From Oncomelania hupensis (Eukaryota > Mollusca > Gastropoda > Littorinimorpha > Pomatiopsidae): a stretch of 64,000 nucleotides of DNA. The stretch spans positions 186,001-250,000 of the forward strand of contig JBAHVR010000295.1 in assembly GCA_036898135.1 (NCBI GenBank), read 5' to 3'. Both the position numbers and the translations under genes were made by a program. A model generated the notes under the pieces. The model saw nothing but the letters and a program-made list of their open reading frames with translations, was not told the DNA's origin and made no database searches. Positions within the stretch are counted from its first letter, which is position 1. Every line of letters begins with the position of its first letter. Below, piece after piece: positions 21,249 to 34,204 of this stretch.

Positions 21249-23105
21249 CTAGATTCTCTTCCTGGTTTTGGTTACACCCAGGTGTCCTGACATCGGCGTG
21301 TCATGGGCCAATCTTAACACTTCGTTGCGATATTTCTTTGGGACAACAATTTGTTTGGTCTCTTTACCGTTTTGGAGAAAAGTACGGTACAAAATTCCCT
21401 TTCTCCAGCTGTAGGTGGTTTTAGAAGTTGATTTGCGCCCTCCTTTCCCATGCTTGGTCTCACTGTCAGCTAGCTTTCTTGCTTTCTCCAGGGTTGGATC
21501 CTCCTTCTGAGCTTGTCCCAACTCCACTGGAGTGACATCCCCGAGCAGAGAATTGGATGTTTTCAATGTTTTATCTGTTTTCCCCACAGAAGCTCTAGTT
21601 TGCATTGCTGCGCACACTTCTCGGATAGCGTAAACTGGAACAGGTGTCAGGTTCCCATCCTCAGACTTACGGTAGTTCCCTACAAGAACTTGCTCTACCG
21701 GTTGCTTCATAACGGCCACAACGGTCTTCCCTTCAAAGAATGGTGTGTTCATGTGTACCGTCGCAATTGGTAGTGTTAACTTCGCAGGCGACGAGGCCAT
21801 CACTATCTCAATGGTCTCTCCTGACAAACATCGCTCGGGTACGAGACTGGAATCGACGATAGTGATCGACGCTCCAGTGTCGCGCAATGCCGTCGCTTGC
21901 TTTCCTTCTACTTCTACTTGGCACTCCGGCGAGAACGGTATCGCCGTACATAATGAACAGAGCTTGCCGTGACTCTGTACATCCTCCTGCCTCATACTTC
22001 CAGCTATTGCGGCGGCTGCTTTGTTTTCTTTCCCTCCTTTTGGGCATTGTCTCGCCACATGACCTTGCTGGTTACAAGTATAGCAGGTTACTTCAGGCCT
22101 CCTTGTCCTGACGTTATGGAGCTGCTTCTGCGTTGCCTCCACTTTCTTTTTATCTCCTTCCTCATCTTCCTTCCTTCTACTATGCTTGAGTCTATCTCCG
22201 AATCTATTCCTGGGTCTTTCATGATCAGACATAGTGGCTTGCTTTGCTGATTCGTAGGTTAATGCAAATCTTATTGCATCGCCCATCGTCTCCGGCTCCT
22301 TTTCTCTGACAAAACGCGCTTGATCAAACGGTATCCCACTAAAAAACTTTTCTTGCAGTATCAAATCACGCAGATCGTCATATGTGTTGTCTTTCCCTGC
22401 AAGTTCCTGCCATCTGGATAACCAGAGATCTAACTTGGTAGCGTACTCTTGTGTTGATTCTCCTTGCTGTCTTCTGGCCTCTCGAAATTTTTTCCGATAT
22501 TCTTCTGCCGTCAGCTGGAATCGGAACAATAATGATCGCCGTAATGTTCCGTAATCGCCGGCATCAGCATCACTCAACATAGAGTAGACCTCCCTCGCTT
22601 TCCCTTTTAGCAAGGTGCCTAGGCGAGGAGCCCATTGATTAATTGGCCATTCTTGAATCTTAGCCGTTCTCTCAAATGTGCGTAGATAATCTTCCAGATC
22701 ATCTTTGTCTTCCAGAAAAGGTAGTTTTATCTTCAGTTTTTCCTGATAAAACTGCGATGAACGAGAATCCGACGGATCGGCAGCATTGTCGTTGGTGTTG
22801 TCACTGTTCACGTGACGAATTCGTTCGAGTTCTAATTCATATTCCAATGTTGCTTTATGTTTCCTTTCATCGATTTCAGCTTGACGCTTCCTTTCTTCAG
22901 CTTCAACTTCAGCTTGTCGCTTTCTTTCTTCAGCTTCAGCTTGACGCTTTCTTTCTTCAGCTTCAGCTTGAGCTAAACGCGTTTTCTCTTCCTTGACGTA
23001 ATTGACAAGATCTGGACCCGACAACCCCAACGCTTCTCCTTCGGCCTTAAACTTTAGGAAAGGATCGTTGGCTTCCATTGCTTTCGCTTGAGCACGAGTG
23101 GTCAT
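21249..23105 (-). CDS. Gag-protease plus integrase zinc-finger start, Gmr1-like element 1
   Basis: 618 residues, starting MTTRAQAKAMEAN at 23105. Residues about 40-95 are a charged repeat (AEERKRQ units), likely coiled coil. 115-290 form the capsid; 198-290 (EEYRKKFREAR, QEYATKLDLWLSRW, DLILQEKFFSGIP) resemble the SCAN domain. A CCHC knuckle lies at 341-354 (CYTCNQQGHVARQC) and the aspartic protease motif DTGA at 409-412. The last 20 residues hold the two histidines of the integrase HHCC finger (AHDTPMSGH). The frame stops at TAG (21249-21251); its two cysteines follow in the same frame beyond the stop. Gag builds the particle and protease cuts the polyprotein. Confidence 0.93.
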   Translation of the reverse strand: MTTRAQAKAMEANDPFLKFKAEGEALGLSGPDLVNYVKEEKTRLAQAEAEERKRQAEAEERKRQAEVEAEERKRQAEIDERKHKATLEYELELERIRHVNSDNTNDNAADPSDSRSSQFYQEKLKIKLPFLEDKDDLEDYLRTFERTAKIQEWPINQWAPRLGTLLKGKAREVYSMLSDADAGDYGTLRRSLLFRFQLTAEEYRKKFREARRQQGESTQEYATKLDLWLSRWQELAGKDNTYDDLRDLILQEKFFSGIPFDQARFVREKEPETMGDAIRFALTYESAKQATMSDHERPRNRFGDRLKHSRRKEDEEGDKKKVEATQKQLHNVRTRRPEVTCYTCNQQGHVARQCPKGGKENKAAAAIAGSMRQEDVQSHGKLCSLCTAIPFSPECQVEVEGKQATALRDTGASITIVDSSLVPERCLSGETIEIVMASSPAKLTLPIATVHMNTPFFEGKTVVAVMKQPVEQVLVGNYRKSEDGNLTPVPVYAIREVCAAMQTRASVGKTDKTLKTSNSLLGDVTPVELGQAQKEDPTLEKARKLADSETKHGKGGRKSTSKTTYSWRKGILYRTFLQNGKETKQIVVPKKYRNEVLRLAHDTPMSGHLGVTKTRKRI

Positions 23106-24426
23106 TTACGAATGTCAAAAATGTAATACGACAGGAAAGAATAAATTAGCGTTCGAAAAGTTCCGATTTCGTCACGCCGATTACGTCACGTCAATGACGT
23201 TATTTTCCCGAGGAGGAAAAAAAATACAAAATGGCAACTCTTTGAAATATCTTCGAACAACCCCAATGGATTCGTTATAACTATACGCTTTTACTGCAAT
23301 TTCTGTTATTTGCTATTCGCGTATTAACAGCATAAAACCAAGAACTTGAAAAGAAGAGTTTTGTGTATCCGGCAATGGCACCCTCTTGTTAACACCAGTT
23401 CTACTTCGAACTCAAAGATTCTAATTCATTCTTGTAATGTAATTAGAATTGTGATAACGTGTCACTGTCTAGGCTCGAATCCAGTAGCTAAACTTATCAA
23501 ATTCACAAAAGTTATCCTGCTACCTTTACCTTGATTCGCCTAATAAGATCAACTGTACGTGGCCTTATTTGATTGCCACACAGATACAATCCACCCTGGA
23601 TGATACACCCGTGTCTCAGGGATTTACTGTGTGTATATTTATAAATTAAAAAATACACTCTAGTATAACTCGCGGTCCGTTCCTTTGTGGCGGATGAGTT
23701 TACTAGACCCTTCTGCTAATACTCTCTCACTACGAGTATTCTTCTAATTTTCTATGTCGCTCTTACTTCGGCGAACAGAAATGTTAGGCTACAAAACTGA
23801 CTTAATGATCCTGTGTGATTATTCCGTTTATCACTGATCTATTAAGCGCGACGCTACTGTCTGTCTACTGTTCGGTCCGTTGAACATAGAACATTTACCT
23901 TACCTTCAAAGGTGACTAGTAGGTCAACAAGTTATTTAGTCTTTGTACTAAATTATAACTTGTTATCTCTCTCCTTCTAATATTGACACAGGTCCTCGTG
24001 TCTCCGGATTCACTATAACAACAAATGCTATAGGATTCCAATATTAGCTTCAACACTCAATCGGTTAAGACTGAGATAATAAAATAGACCACCGTTCTGC
24101 CTATTCTTTTACAGCATGTAATACCCGAAATTACAGCTGAACATTTGATTGACAACACGTACTGGGAGTCGTTTGCATAAGGTTATAAATATGCAACCTA
24201 ATTATATCTGTAAATATAACTGGTAAATTATGATCGACGTGGGAAGCTGATATTACATTGGTTGGTAGGGTAGTCCATAAGTCCGCCCATTTGTAAGAGC
24301 GGCTCCCTCCAACCTCCCGCGTTGAACAAATGAATGATACAATGATAATTTACATGTACAATGTAGTAAATATCATCACCACCAGTGGTAACACGACTTA
24401 AAAAGTGATTGTGACTCCAACTATCA
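23106..24426 (-). other. 5' leader of element 1
   Basis: About 1.3 kb between primer-binding site and gag start, with no long frame. It would carry packaging signals in the genomic RNA. No specific motif recognised. Confidence 0.6.
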
Positions 24427-24441
24427 CGGGACGAGCCCCCA
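24427..24441 (-). promoter_or_regulatory. Primer-binding site of element 1 (tRNA-Pro type)
   Basis: The minus strand reads TGGGGGCTCGTCCCG one base inside the 5' LTR. The first 13 bases match the known tRNA-Pro primer site; the last positions diverge. Compare the perfect 18-base site at 50780. Confidence 0.8.
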
Positions 24442-24442
24442 T

Positions 24443-25923
<1,481 letters not shown>

Positions 25924-26399
25924 AATAAAAATAAATATAGAATAAATAAATAAATATATATAAATTGTAGCAGCTGATTGAATTCCCTCGGCAGGAAGAA
26001 TGGCCTAAGGGCTACTGTGATCAGTGGGGTCTCACTCGTAACAGAATGTCTGATATTATGTCTGGAATACATTTCAATGGTTTGCCATCTTGTTATATTT
26101 AGAACACATTTTTGTGTCTGATATAAAAAAATAATTAAACCGACTTTGATTATTTTTACTATGCAGTTTCTTTAAACACCACTCAGTCTTTTTGTGTCCT
26201 TGACTATTGCTCTTTAGTTGTTGTTGCTTGTATTCTTTGTTTCTATTTTGAATTCTTAAGATAAAGCAGACTCACAACATCGCCCCGAAAATTAACACTT
26301 TTTAAGATGCATTATTTTAGCTATGTGTTCGTGTGTGGAAATACATTTGAGCGGCTTTCCGTCTTGTTTATATTTTATTTGATTTTCTGTTCGGAAGAA

Positions 26400-26579
26400 A
26401 TGGCCGAGAGGCGCAATATTGTGGTGCTGGGGAAGACGGGCTCTGGCAAAAGCACAGTGTGCAACAAGCTGTTCCATGGTGACGCCATCGGACCCTTTCC
26501 AGTACACTCTGGTGCTCATATGAGTACAACGGAGCAAATTCACCTTCAAGATGTTACTACTGATGACATCGTAGTTCGG
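26400..26579 (+). CDS. AIG1/GIMAP-like GTPase gene, exon A (P-loop of unit 1)
   Basis: Sixty codons from ATG 26400: MAERRNIVVLGKTGSGKST carries the Walker A/G1 motif (G11-S18) at the N-terminal position typical of AIG1 GTPases, followed by VCNKLFHGD. It ends at CGG before GTAAGT (26580-26585), phase 0. The next exon (40018) also starts in phase 0 and supplies the G3 region directly. The Met start is favoured because the P-loop normally sits about ten residues from the start in this family, although the frame is open further upstream. AIG1/IAN/GIMAP proteins are GTP-binding switches, often membrane-associated and linked to immunity and cell survival; expansions are known in molluscs. The function of this gene is inferred only from the family. 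Confidence 0.85.
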
Positions 26580-26585
26580 GTAAGT

Positions 26586-27594
26586 TTGAAAGAAAGTACA
26601 TATTAGTACTGTAAAAGTACTTTTAAACTTGATTTTTAGCTGAAAGCTTTGATTTCTCCTTCCCTTCTCGCTTTAACAAGGATTGTCATTATATAATAGT
26701 TATCATTATATATTAGTTATTATTAGAGACTTTGTGGGGACAACGAACGAAAGCAAAGTACGGCCATGAGACGGCAAGTAGGTCACTTCCTTGTTGTAAG
26801 TACTGGGTGCTGGTAGTTTGAGCTTCGTCACAACGTCAAATCCAACCAAGTTGTTGTCGTGGGCACGACGTGTGAATACAAATATTTCGTCTGGTTCAAT
26901 GCCAGTGAAATTTTAGGAAATGTATAGAGAAATGTAAGAAATAAGCATTTTACTGTCACTAAAGCTATGGCTTCCTTTATGTTAGTTGGACAACAACGAT
27001 GCAACAACTGAGGTGGAAAAATGCATGAAATGTCTCATGTTTGGTTCATTGTTTTGTTCATGAGTGATGGGCAATCAATTTAAATTAAATTTAAGTTCTT
27101 GAAAACATTTTCCAACAGTTTCAATGTCAATTTAGGTCTAGGTGCTTTCTCGACAGGCAGTGGTTTCATTACAGATCAATACAAACTGAACCCCCCAGAC
27201 GACAGAGAAAACGCTCCTAGAGTTTCGATCAAAAATAAATACAGATTTAGATGTGCAAGAATTTTCTAGTAAAAAATCTATTATTATCTGCAAAACAACT
27301 TTAATTGTGTGAGAGAGTGCGTTCGCATGCAAATTCTGTAGTATGTTTGTTACTGTGTTCGTAAGAAAGTAATTGATGTGCACGAGAAAACAACGGTTTG
27401 AATGGTAGAACGCATGTCATATTATCATCATCACAACCACAGCGACATCAAAACATTAATGACTGCACTATTTCCGTTATGGGAAATGAAAAAAGCAAAT
27501 ATCAATACATTTAAACTTGGTATTAAAAAAGACGAAGACCTCAATTTATTAGCAATGATAATTCATGAAAATATTAATGTCTACAATTAAACAC
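26586..27594. other. Intron 1, proximal part
   Basis: Inferred intron sequence after exon A. A short frame at 27402-27590 shows no recognisable motif. No repeats with a second copy in the window were recognised before 27595. Confidence 0.5.
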
Positions 27595-28389
27595 TGATGG
27601 CCCTACAATAGGATTGCTGGATCCGGAATTTTAATTCCTAATTTAAACATTCAAAAATAATAATATTTCATTGGTCAAGATTAATCTGTCTTCACTGCAG
27701 AATTAGTGGCAGTATTAATGGCACTGAATACTTTAACAAATATTGTATGCTTAAGTTGTTTTTTTTTAATTGTGTTGACACTGTCTTTTCTATCAGCATT
27801 AAAATCAACCAATTTTTCAGAAAGATCGGAGATCATGTTTTGGAAATTAACATACAGCTTTAAAATAAGAGGCACTGAACTGAACTTGTGTTGGATTCCA
27901 TCACATTGTGGTTTTAAGTACGATGACATTGTTGATACAGCAGCTAAACGTGGTGCAAAAAATATACGGGCTGAAAATATATTTAATTATGCTTATTGTT
28001 ACACGGTTTGTTATTTTTATCAATGGTTTACTCAGCCCCGATGCTTGAATCTTGATAAATGTAACTCAGATTCGTTTATCCACGCAACCTGTTCACTCAG
28101 CAACAAGGCAGGAGTGGTATGAAGTTTTCCAACTGCATACAATCATCACAAATCTCTATCAATCACGGTTGTTTTTTTTTTTAACCCTCTTTCAATACAA
28201 CACAGTGCACCACTAATATAGTCCCTCTATAATCGAGAGAAAGTTCGAACATTCCAGCGGGACGCAATTACATCCAATCAGAATAAAACTCGTCACCGGA
28301 ACTATGCACCGTCTTACGTCATATAACTTTATTGATGTTAGATGAATCTCTTAGCTATTACTAGATTTATCTACATCTTCATCTTCATC

Positions 28390-31005
28390 CATTAGACGGC
28401 CTCAATCATCAGGTTAATTACTCTGCCGTACTGAACGGGGTTTGCGTGGGGGGGGGGGGGGGGGGGAATGATAGGAAGTGACAGACCTAAGACAGATGAG
28501 AATGAAATCTGCACTAAAAGGACACCTACTCTAAGTGGGTTTTACTTGCAGGGTACTACTTTTCCCTCTTCACTGCAGGGAGCTAGCAAGTCCCAGTACG
28601 TCCTAACACAAAACTGGGCCCAAAAAAAATACATTGGGGAAAGAGATGGGGATGGGGACAATCTGACCCTACCTACTCTATTTAACCTCTGGAAAACTAT
28701 TTATAGTTGTGATACTCGTGACTTAAAGGAGTCAAGAGTATCAGCTGTCACTGTTGTTTTGGGCAGCTCGTTCCAGTCCTTGATGGTGTTGGGAAGGAAA
28801 GAGAACTGGCGGTATTTGATTCTACATTTAATTTGGGTGAGCTGTTGGGGGTGGCTTCTTCGCTGACGTGGAGGGGCTGGGACTAATTTGCTGGTGTCGA
28901 CGACTGCCTCGTTGTTGAGTGTCTTACGTAGCATAGCAAGTCTAGCGACCTTTCTGCGGTGTTGGAGAGAAGGCCATTGCAGTTTGTCGATCATCTCGGA
29001 GACAATAGAAGTGTTGTGGTACCGGTTGACGACAAAACATGCTGCTCTTCTCTGGACTGCCTCTAATTTATTGATGTTAGCCTCTTTGTGGGGATCCCAT
29101 ACCGTGCAGGCATATTCCAGTATGGGGCGGACGAAGGTCTTGTAAGCAGTCTCCCTGAGGTGGGTGGCGCTGACTTTGAGGTTGCGCCGGAGGAAGCCAA
29201 GGGTCTTGTTGGCTTTAGCACAGATGTTAATGATGTGCTTATTCCAGCTGAGATCTTGACAGATGGTAACACCTAGATACTTGGCAGAGGTGACAGTTTC
29301 CGGTGTGTGATCATGTAGTTGGTAGTCCGTTGGTTTGATGGTCCGCTTTCTAGTGATGGGGAGGGTGGTACATTTGTCGGGGTGGAAGGCCATGTCCCAG
29401 CTCTGTTCCCACTCTTTCAGTCGGCATAGATCTTCTTGGAGCTGGTTTTGGTCACGGTCTGTGGAGTTCAGGCGGTAGACAGCTGTGTCGTCAGCAAAAA
29501 GGCAGGTCGGTGAAGAGAGTTGTTCTGGGGGGTCATTAATATACACCAAGAAAAGTGCTGGGCCCAAAACAGAACCTTGAGGGACCCCAGATCTCACTCT
29601 GGCCTGGCCTGATGCTGCACCGTTGACTACCACCACCTGTTGCCTGTCATGTAAAAATGCTCCAATCCATCTATTGATTTCGCCCTGGATACCATAGTGG
29701 TGCAGCCTGTGCAGAAAAAGGCTATGATTAACGCGGTCAAAGGCTTTGGCAAAGTCCATAATGATGACGTCAGCTTGGTTGCCTCCCTCCAAAGTGGTAA
29801 ACAGCTCTTCTGTGAAGTTCAGAAGCTGGGTTTCGCATGACCTTGCTTTGCGAAATCCATGTTGTTCTGGACGTAGGATGTTATTGTTATCAAGATGGCT
29901 CATCACGGCGCTAACAACTATATGCTCGAATATCTTGCAGGAGATGCCTGTCAGGGAAACAGGTCTGTAATTGGCAGGATCATAATGTTCGCCCTTCTTA
30001 AATATTGGAGCTACGTTGGCATGTCTCCAGTCTGATGGTACGTGGCCGGTGTCGAGTGATGACTAATAAATGATGGTTAAGGTTGGGGCGACCTCTTCGG
30101 CAAGTTCTTTCAGTATACGTGGGCTCATGTTGTCAGGGCCACACGACTTGTAGGGATTAAGATTGTGTAATATCTTACGGATACCATCTTCTGATATGGT
30201 GAGGCTGGTAAGCGTGGATCTGAGTTATATCAGGCATCGGGCACTTGGCATGGAACTCATCATATGTGTACTCTCTCCCTTCACTGAAGACGGACTTAAA
30301 CTGCTCCCGCTTGGGCCTTTGGGTCGGTTATGAGCTGTCCGTTAACTTTAAGAGGGGAGACACCCGATTTGGAGGAGCGCTGGTGCTTGATGAAGGTCCA
30401 AAATCGCTTGAGTGAGTGGGACCCTTCTGCTGTTTCCGAATCTCCTGTGATGGCCTGTTGATGTACTCCCAGTACGATCTGCGAATCTTGCGCTGGATCT
30501 GGCGCCTAAGTTGGGAGGATGCTTTTCTTAGTTCTACAGTTCCCTGTTTCTTCATCATCTTGTAGACACGCCGTCGTCGCTTGATAAGCTTGCGGATGTC
30601 AGGCGTGATCCATGGTTTGCTGGTGTTGGTGCGCGCTACCTTGTGGGGGATGTTGGTCTTAACAGCTTCTAAAAGAGTGTCCTTGAACTTGGTCCACATC
30701 TCGTCAGTGGTGAGGGTCTCTTTTTCGCTGGTTAATACTGGGTGAAAGTTTCTCATAGATGTTTTAAGAGCTTCCCAGTTAGCTTTGTCATAGAGGGGGA
30801 TCAGTAGGGGAATCTGTTTAGAGCGGGGTGGACACACAGAAAATTAACAAAATGGAATGTCATGGTCAGATAGACCAGGGATAACCTCAACACGGGGGAT
30901 GAGGTGGGGGGCATTAGTGATGAGCAGGTCAAGAATATTGGGTATTGGGTCCAAGTGGGTAGGTTCCATGACCATTTGTTCCAGTACATGCTTCTATCGA
31001 TAATA
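28390..31005 (-). mobile_element. CR1-like LINE inserted in the solo LTR
   Basis: The minus strand runs from endonuclease remnants (about 30990) through an EN-RT linker (WEALKTSMRNFHPVL, KPWITPDIRKLIKRR at about 30800-30580) to the RT and C-terminal region (28701-29906 and upstream). Defects are a frameshift near 30205-30215 and a stop at 30063-30065. The 3' side ends near 28390 with a GATGAA-like repeat tail, and the 5' side is truncated near 31005. Confidence 0.85.
28701..29906 (-). pseudogene. CR1-like LINE ORF2, reverse transcriptase portion
   Basis: 401 open codons with RT motifs: RPEQHGFRKARSCETQLL, VIIMDFAKAFDRVNH (catalytic D), SGVPQGSVLGPALFLVYIND, and the LFADDTAVYR active-site box. 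The C-terminal part (LEAVQRRAACFVVNRY, TIKDWNELP) is typical of CR1-type LINEs. The Met at 29906 is internal; the frame continues upstream to a stop at 30063-30065, so the gene is dead despite intact palm motifs. Confidence 0.85.
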
Positions 31006-31382
31006 AATATGTTTTTTAAAAAAGTAAATTCTAGAAAATTCTGCAATAATATCGACCAACAAAATTATCAACATTAAACAAAGCTTCTTCTAACAACAAC
31101 GCAAAATAAAATCAAAGGTAAATACACTCTGTTCTTGCAAAACAAAACAAACGGATCTATCGTGCGCGTTTCAAACGTAACACTTATCAAAATGTTCAAC
31201 ATACTCGAAATCAATATTTAAAAGCAAAGAAACCTTTATAAACTTCCTGTTTTATCAGAAATCTCAAGACAAGTCTTGCACATAGATTATTTTTAAATGC
31301 GCGGAAAACTAATTATTGTAGTAATATTACTTGCATTTGCAGACACAAAATTAGTATAGAACACATTCTTACAAAATGTACA

Positions 31383-33560
31383 GAATCCTATCCTATCCCC
31401 TAACTCGGAGGTCGTTGGGGCACCACAGATGATCGTTTAACCAGCGTACTCCATCTTTTTCTGTCCTCAGCAACCCTCATGGCTTCGTTCAGTGTCAAAC
31501 CAGTCCATTCTAGAATGTTATCCTACCACCTCTTTTTCGGTCTCCCTCTTCTTCTACCTCCTTGCACTGTGCCTTGCAGGATGGTCTTTGCAAGGCCTGA
31601 TGATCTGGTGACGTGGCCATATAATCGGAGTTTCCGTTTCTTCACCACTGTGAGCAGGTCATCGAGTTGCCCAATGGCTTGCGTGATGGTCCGTTGGACT
31701 TCGTCGTTGGTGATGTGCTGGGTATAGAAAATGCCCAGAAGTCTTCTGTAGCATCTCATCTCCATGCTTTGTATTCTTCGTTGTAAATCTGCTGTGAGGG
31801 TCGATGTTTCGCAAGCGTATAGGAAGACGGAGATGACAAGGGAACGCAGCGGTCTTACTTTGGAATGTAGACTGATGGTCCTGTCTTTCAAAATAGGCTT
31901 CAACCTTGCCAGGACAGCAGTTGTTTGTGAGATCCTGGAGAGGAGTTCCTGTCGGGACCTATTGTCGGATATAATGGCTTCTAAATATTTGAAGCTATGC
32001 ACTGTGTTGAGGGATTGGCATTGGACTTTGATGTCCATGTTGATGCCATTGGTGTTGTTGGTCGTCATTCTGGTCTTCTATGCACTTAATTCCATTCCAT
32101 AGGCTCTGGAGGTGGTGTCAGGCCTCTGTAACAGCTGTTCAAGTTCTTGCTCCTCTCCAGCCAATCCATCAATGTCATCCACAAAACGGAGATTGGAGAT
32201 TGCTCTACCCCCTATGCTGACTGTGCCTTCGTGATTTGCCAGGGCATCTGAAATGATGCGCTCTTGGAAGATGTTGAAGAGTGTTGGAGAGAGTATGCAT
32301 CCTTGGCGCACACCGATTGTTGTTCTGAACCAGTTTCCGATGGCGCTGTTATGGAGGACTTCACTGGTAGCCTTGTCATACAGGCTTTTGATGACTTCAA
32401 TAATTTTAGGGCTGATGTTGTACACTCTCATGGTTGCCCACAGAGCTGCATGCCAGACTCGGTCAAACGCCTTTTTGAAGTCTACGAACACATGATATAG
32501 ATGTTGTTGGTGCTGTAGGTATCTCTCGCAAATTATTCTGAGGTTGAAAATGTGTCCAGTGGTACTTCGCCCTGCCCTGAATCCTGCTTGTTCTTCAGCT
32601 ATGATTTGTTTAGCTTGGGGTTTCAACTTGCTGAGAATTATTTGCAGGAGGACTTTGCTGGGATGGCTGATGAGGCTGATGGTACGGTAATTTTCACACT
32701 CTGAATGTTACCATTTTTTGGAAAAATAATGACAAGCGATTGGGTCCAGATAATAATGAGGGCGTCAATCATCCCTTCTCCTCTAGCTTGAAGCAGTTCC
32801 GCGAGTATGTTGTCCACTCCCACTGACTTCCCCTTCTTTAGCGTTTGCACTGCGGCCTCAACTTTTTATCGTAGAATTGGGAGGATTTCATCTTCTTCTC
32901 TGTTCTCGGGACATGCTAGAACTGATGGGTCTCCGTTTGGTGTGTGGTTGTAAAGGTCAGAGCATAACTCTGTCCATCTGTCCAAGACTTCTTGTTTTTC
33001 TGTAAGGCATCTGCCAGATTTGCTTTGGATCGTGAAGACCTTGGCCTGTTTATCACTTGTAATTCGCTTTACAGTCTGGTAGGCCTTCTTGCTGTTGTTC
33101 TTGTTCAGACTGTTCTCTATTTCCTGGCATTGATCTTCTATCCAGTTCTCCTTTGCTGTGCGCATGCCTTTTCGGATGTCATTGTTGATTTTTCGGTTTT
33201 GTGAGATGTTCTTTTTCTGTTTAATCTCTCTTCGTTTATCACACAGATCCAAAAGATCAGGTGTGATCCACGGCTTCTTCTTTGGCCGGTGCTTGCCAAG
33301 GATCTCAGTGGCGGCATCTGTCACAGCTGAGTTGAAGGTGTTGACATCTACTTTACAAGCTCCCAAAATGAGCAGTGGTGAAAATTTCATTGTGGCCTGA
33401 AATATTTCTGCCACTTCCGGGTCTCGCAGTTTGTCCAGTCTAGTGCACTTTGCTGTGTTTATTCTCTTCAAGTGGAGCCGGAAAGACAGTATCACGAGAT
33501 CGTGCTCACTTCCGATGTCTGCTCCTGGAAATTCAGAATCTGCGTGACACAGAGGGGTGC
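31383..33560 (-). mobile_element. RTE-like LINE, most complete copy (R5)
   Basis: About 2.2 kb of the minus strand. From the 5' side: end of an endonuclease (SEHDLVILSFRLHLKRI), a linker (KKPWITPDLLDLCDKRREIK), a stop near 32868, RT fingers (GKSVGVDNI), then RT (EEQAGFRAGRSTTGHIFNLR, VFVDFKKAFDRVWH, IGVRQGCILSPTLFNIF, RFVDDIDGLAG), the post-RT region (FLYACETSTLTADLQRRIQ, MRCYRRLLGI) and RRRGRPKKRW. The 3' end carries the GGATA-repeat tail (31384-31399). The usual FADD box reads FVDD. Several stops and frame changes make it inactive. Confidence 0.85.
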
Positions 33561-34204
33561 TCTTTCGGGGACGAAAGGAAGATTGTGGAACACAGACCAA
33601 AACCTTTAAAGAAATCCTTTCGTCGGCGGCAGGTTCCGCCCCCCCCCCCTCCCTTTCCGCCCTTCCCCCCACCTCGTGGAACACCGTGCACATCCAACAA
33701 TGGAAGCCTTTAAGACTAATATAAACCTTATTTTGGACTCTTTGAGCAAACGAATGGAAAGCCTATAAAAAGTGTTGACAGCTCTTTGTCATCTAGATGG
33801 TTCTCAGGTCCCATCGGATCCTTCTGCTTACGTGCAGGCTGCCATTTCCAATGTCGCCAAGCCAAACACGCAGAAGGTCGTTTCTAAAGCCGTCCTCCCA
33901 AACCCGCAGACGCTGGGTCAAAAACCGTCACAAATTCTACGGCCGCCATTTCGGGCGGTGAAGGAGGTGGGCAGAAGGTCGCCGGTGCGGCCAAGCCACC
34001 CTCTTCCTTGAAGGAAAACGTCGGGAATAGTGGTGACAGCTAGGTGGGAAGAAAATCAGATGGAGCAGGACATGCGTACAGCAAGTCGCTCTCTAAATAT
34101 CCGACCAGGGGCGGCGGTGGCGGTGAGGGTAAAGACAGATCAAAGTCTGGGGGAGGGAAAGACCCCTTTCATGCACAGGTGATCAGGATATTGAAATGAG
34201 TAAT
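33561..34204 (+). other. Unassigned, possible gag-like remnant
   Basis: On the + strand, a short frame from 33702 (MEAFKTNINLILDSLSKRM) stops at 33765, then reading is open again to 34008 (LCHLDGSQVPSDPSAYVQAA ...). The composition could suit a decayed retroelement gag, but no motif settles it. The C-rich run at 33638-33670 is simple sequence. Confidence 0.25.

Larger units (their letters stand above)
27997..31182 (-). mobile_element. Solo LTR (family C) with perfect 5-bp TSD, itself split by a LINE
   Basis: Begins TGTTAC (27997) and ends GTAACA (31182); CTTAT flanks it on both sides (27992-27996 and 31183-31187). The two LTR parts, 27997 to about 28395 and about 31005-31182, match 55585-56186 throughout. 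The intervening 2.6 kb is a CR1-like LINE. A solo LTR arises when the two LTRs of an element recombine and the interior is lost. Confidence 0.9.
27595..31382 (+). mobile_element. RNase H-bearing LINE fragment split by a solo LTR
   Basis: 27595-27996 encodes a decayed RNase H domain: GSGILI, SVFTAELVAVLMAL, LSFLSALKSTNF, and LCWIPSHCG with VDTAAKRGAKN. After the inserted solo LTR (27997-31182 plus its CTTAT duplicate), the same frame resumes at 31188 and carries a cysteine/histidine motif, CICRHKISIEHILTKC, typical of the C-terminus of RNase H-bearing LINEs. Stops are present in both parts. Its right edge (31382) abuts the tail of the RTE-like LINE. Confidence 0.75.

Noticed and set aside
27402..27590. 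A 62-codon frame in intron 1, considered as an extra AIG1 exon
   Set aside because: No AIG1 motif, no flanking splice pair in matching phase, and exon A already joins exon B in phase 0.
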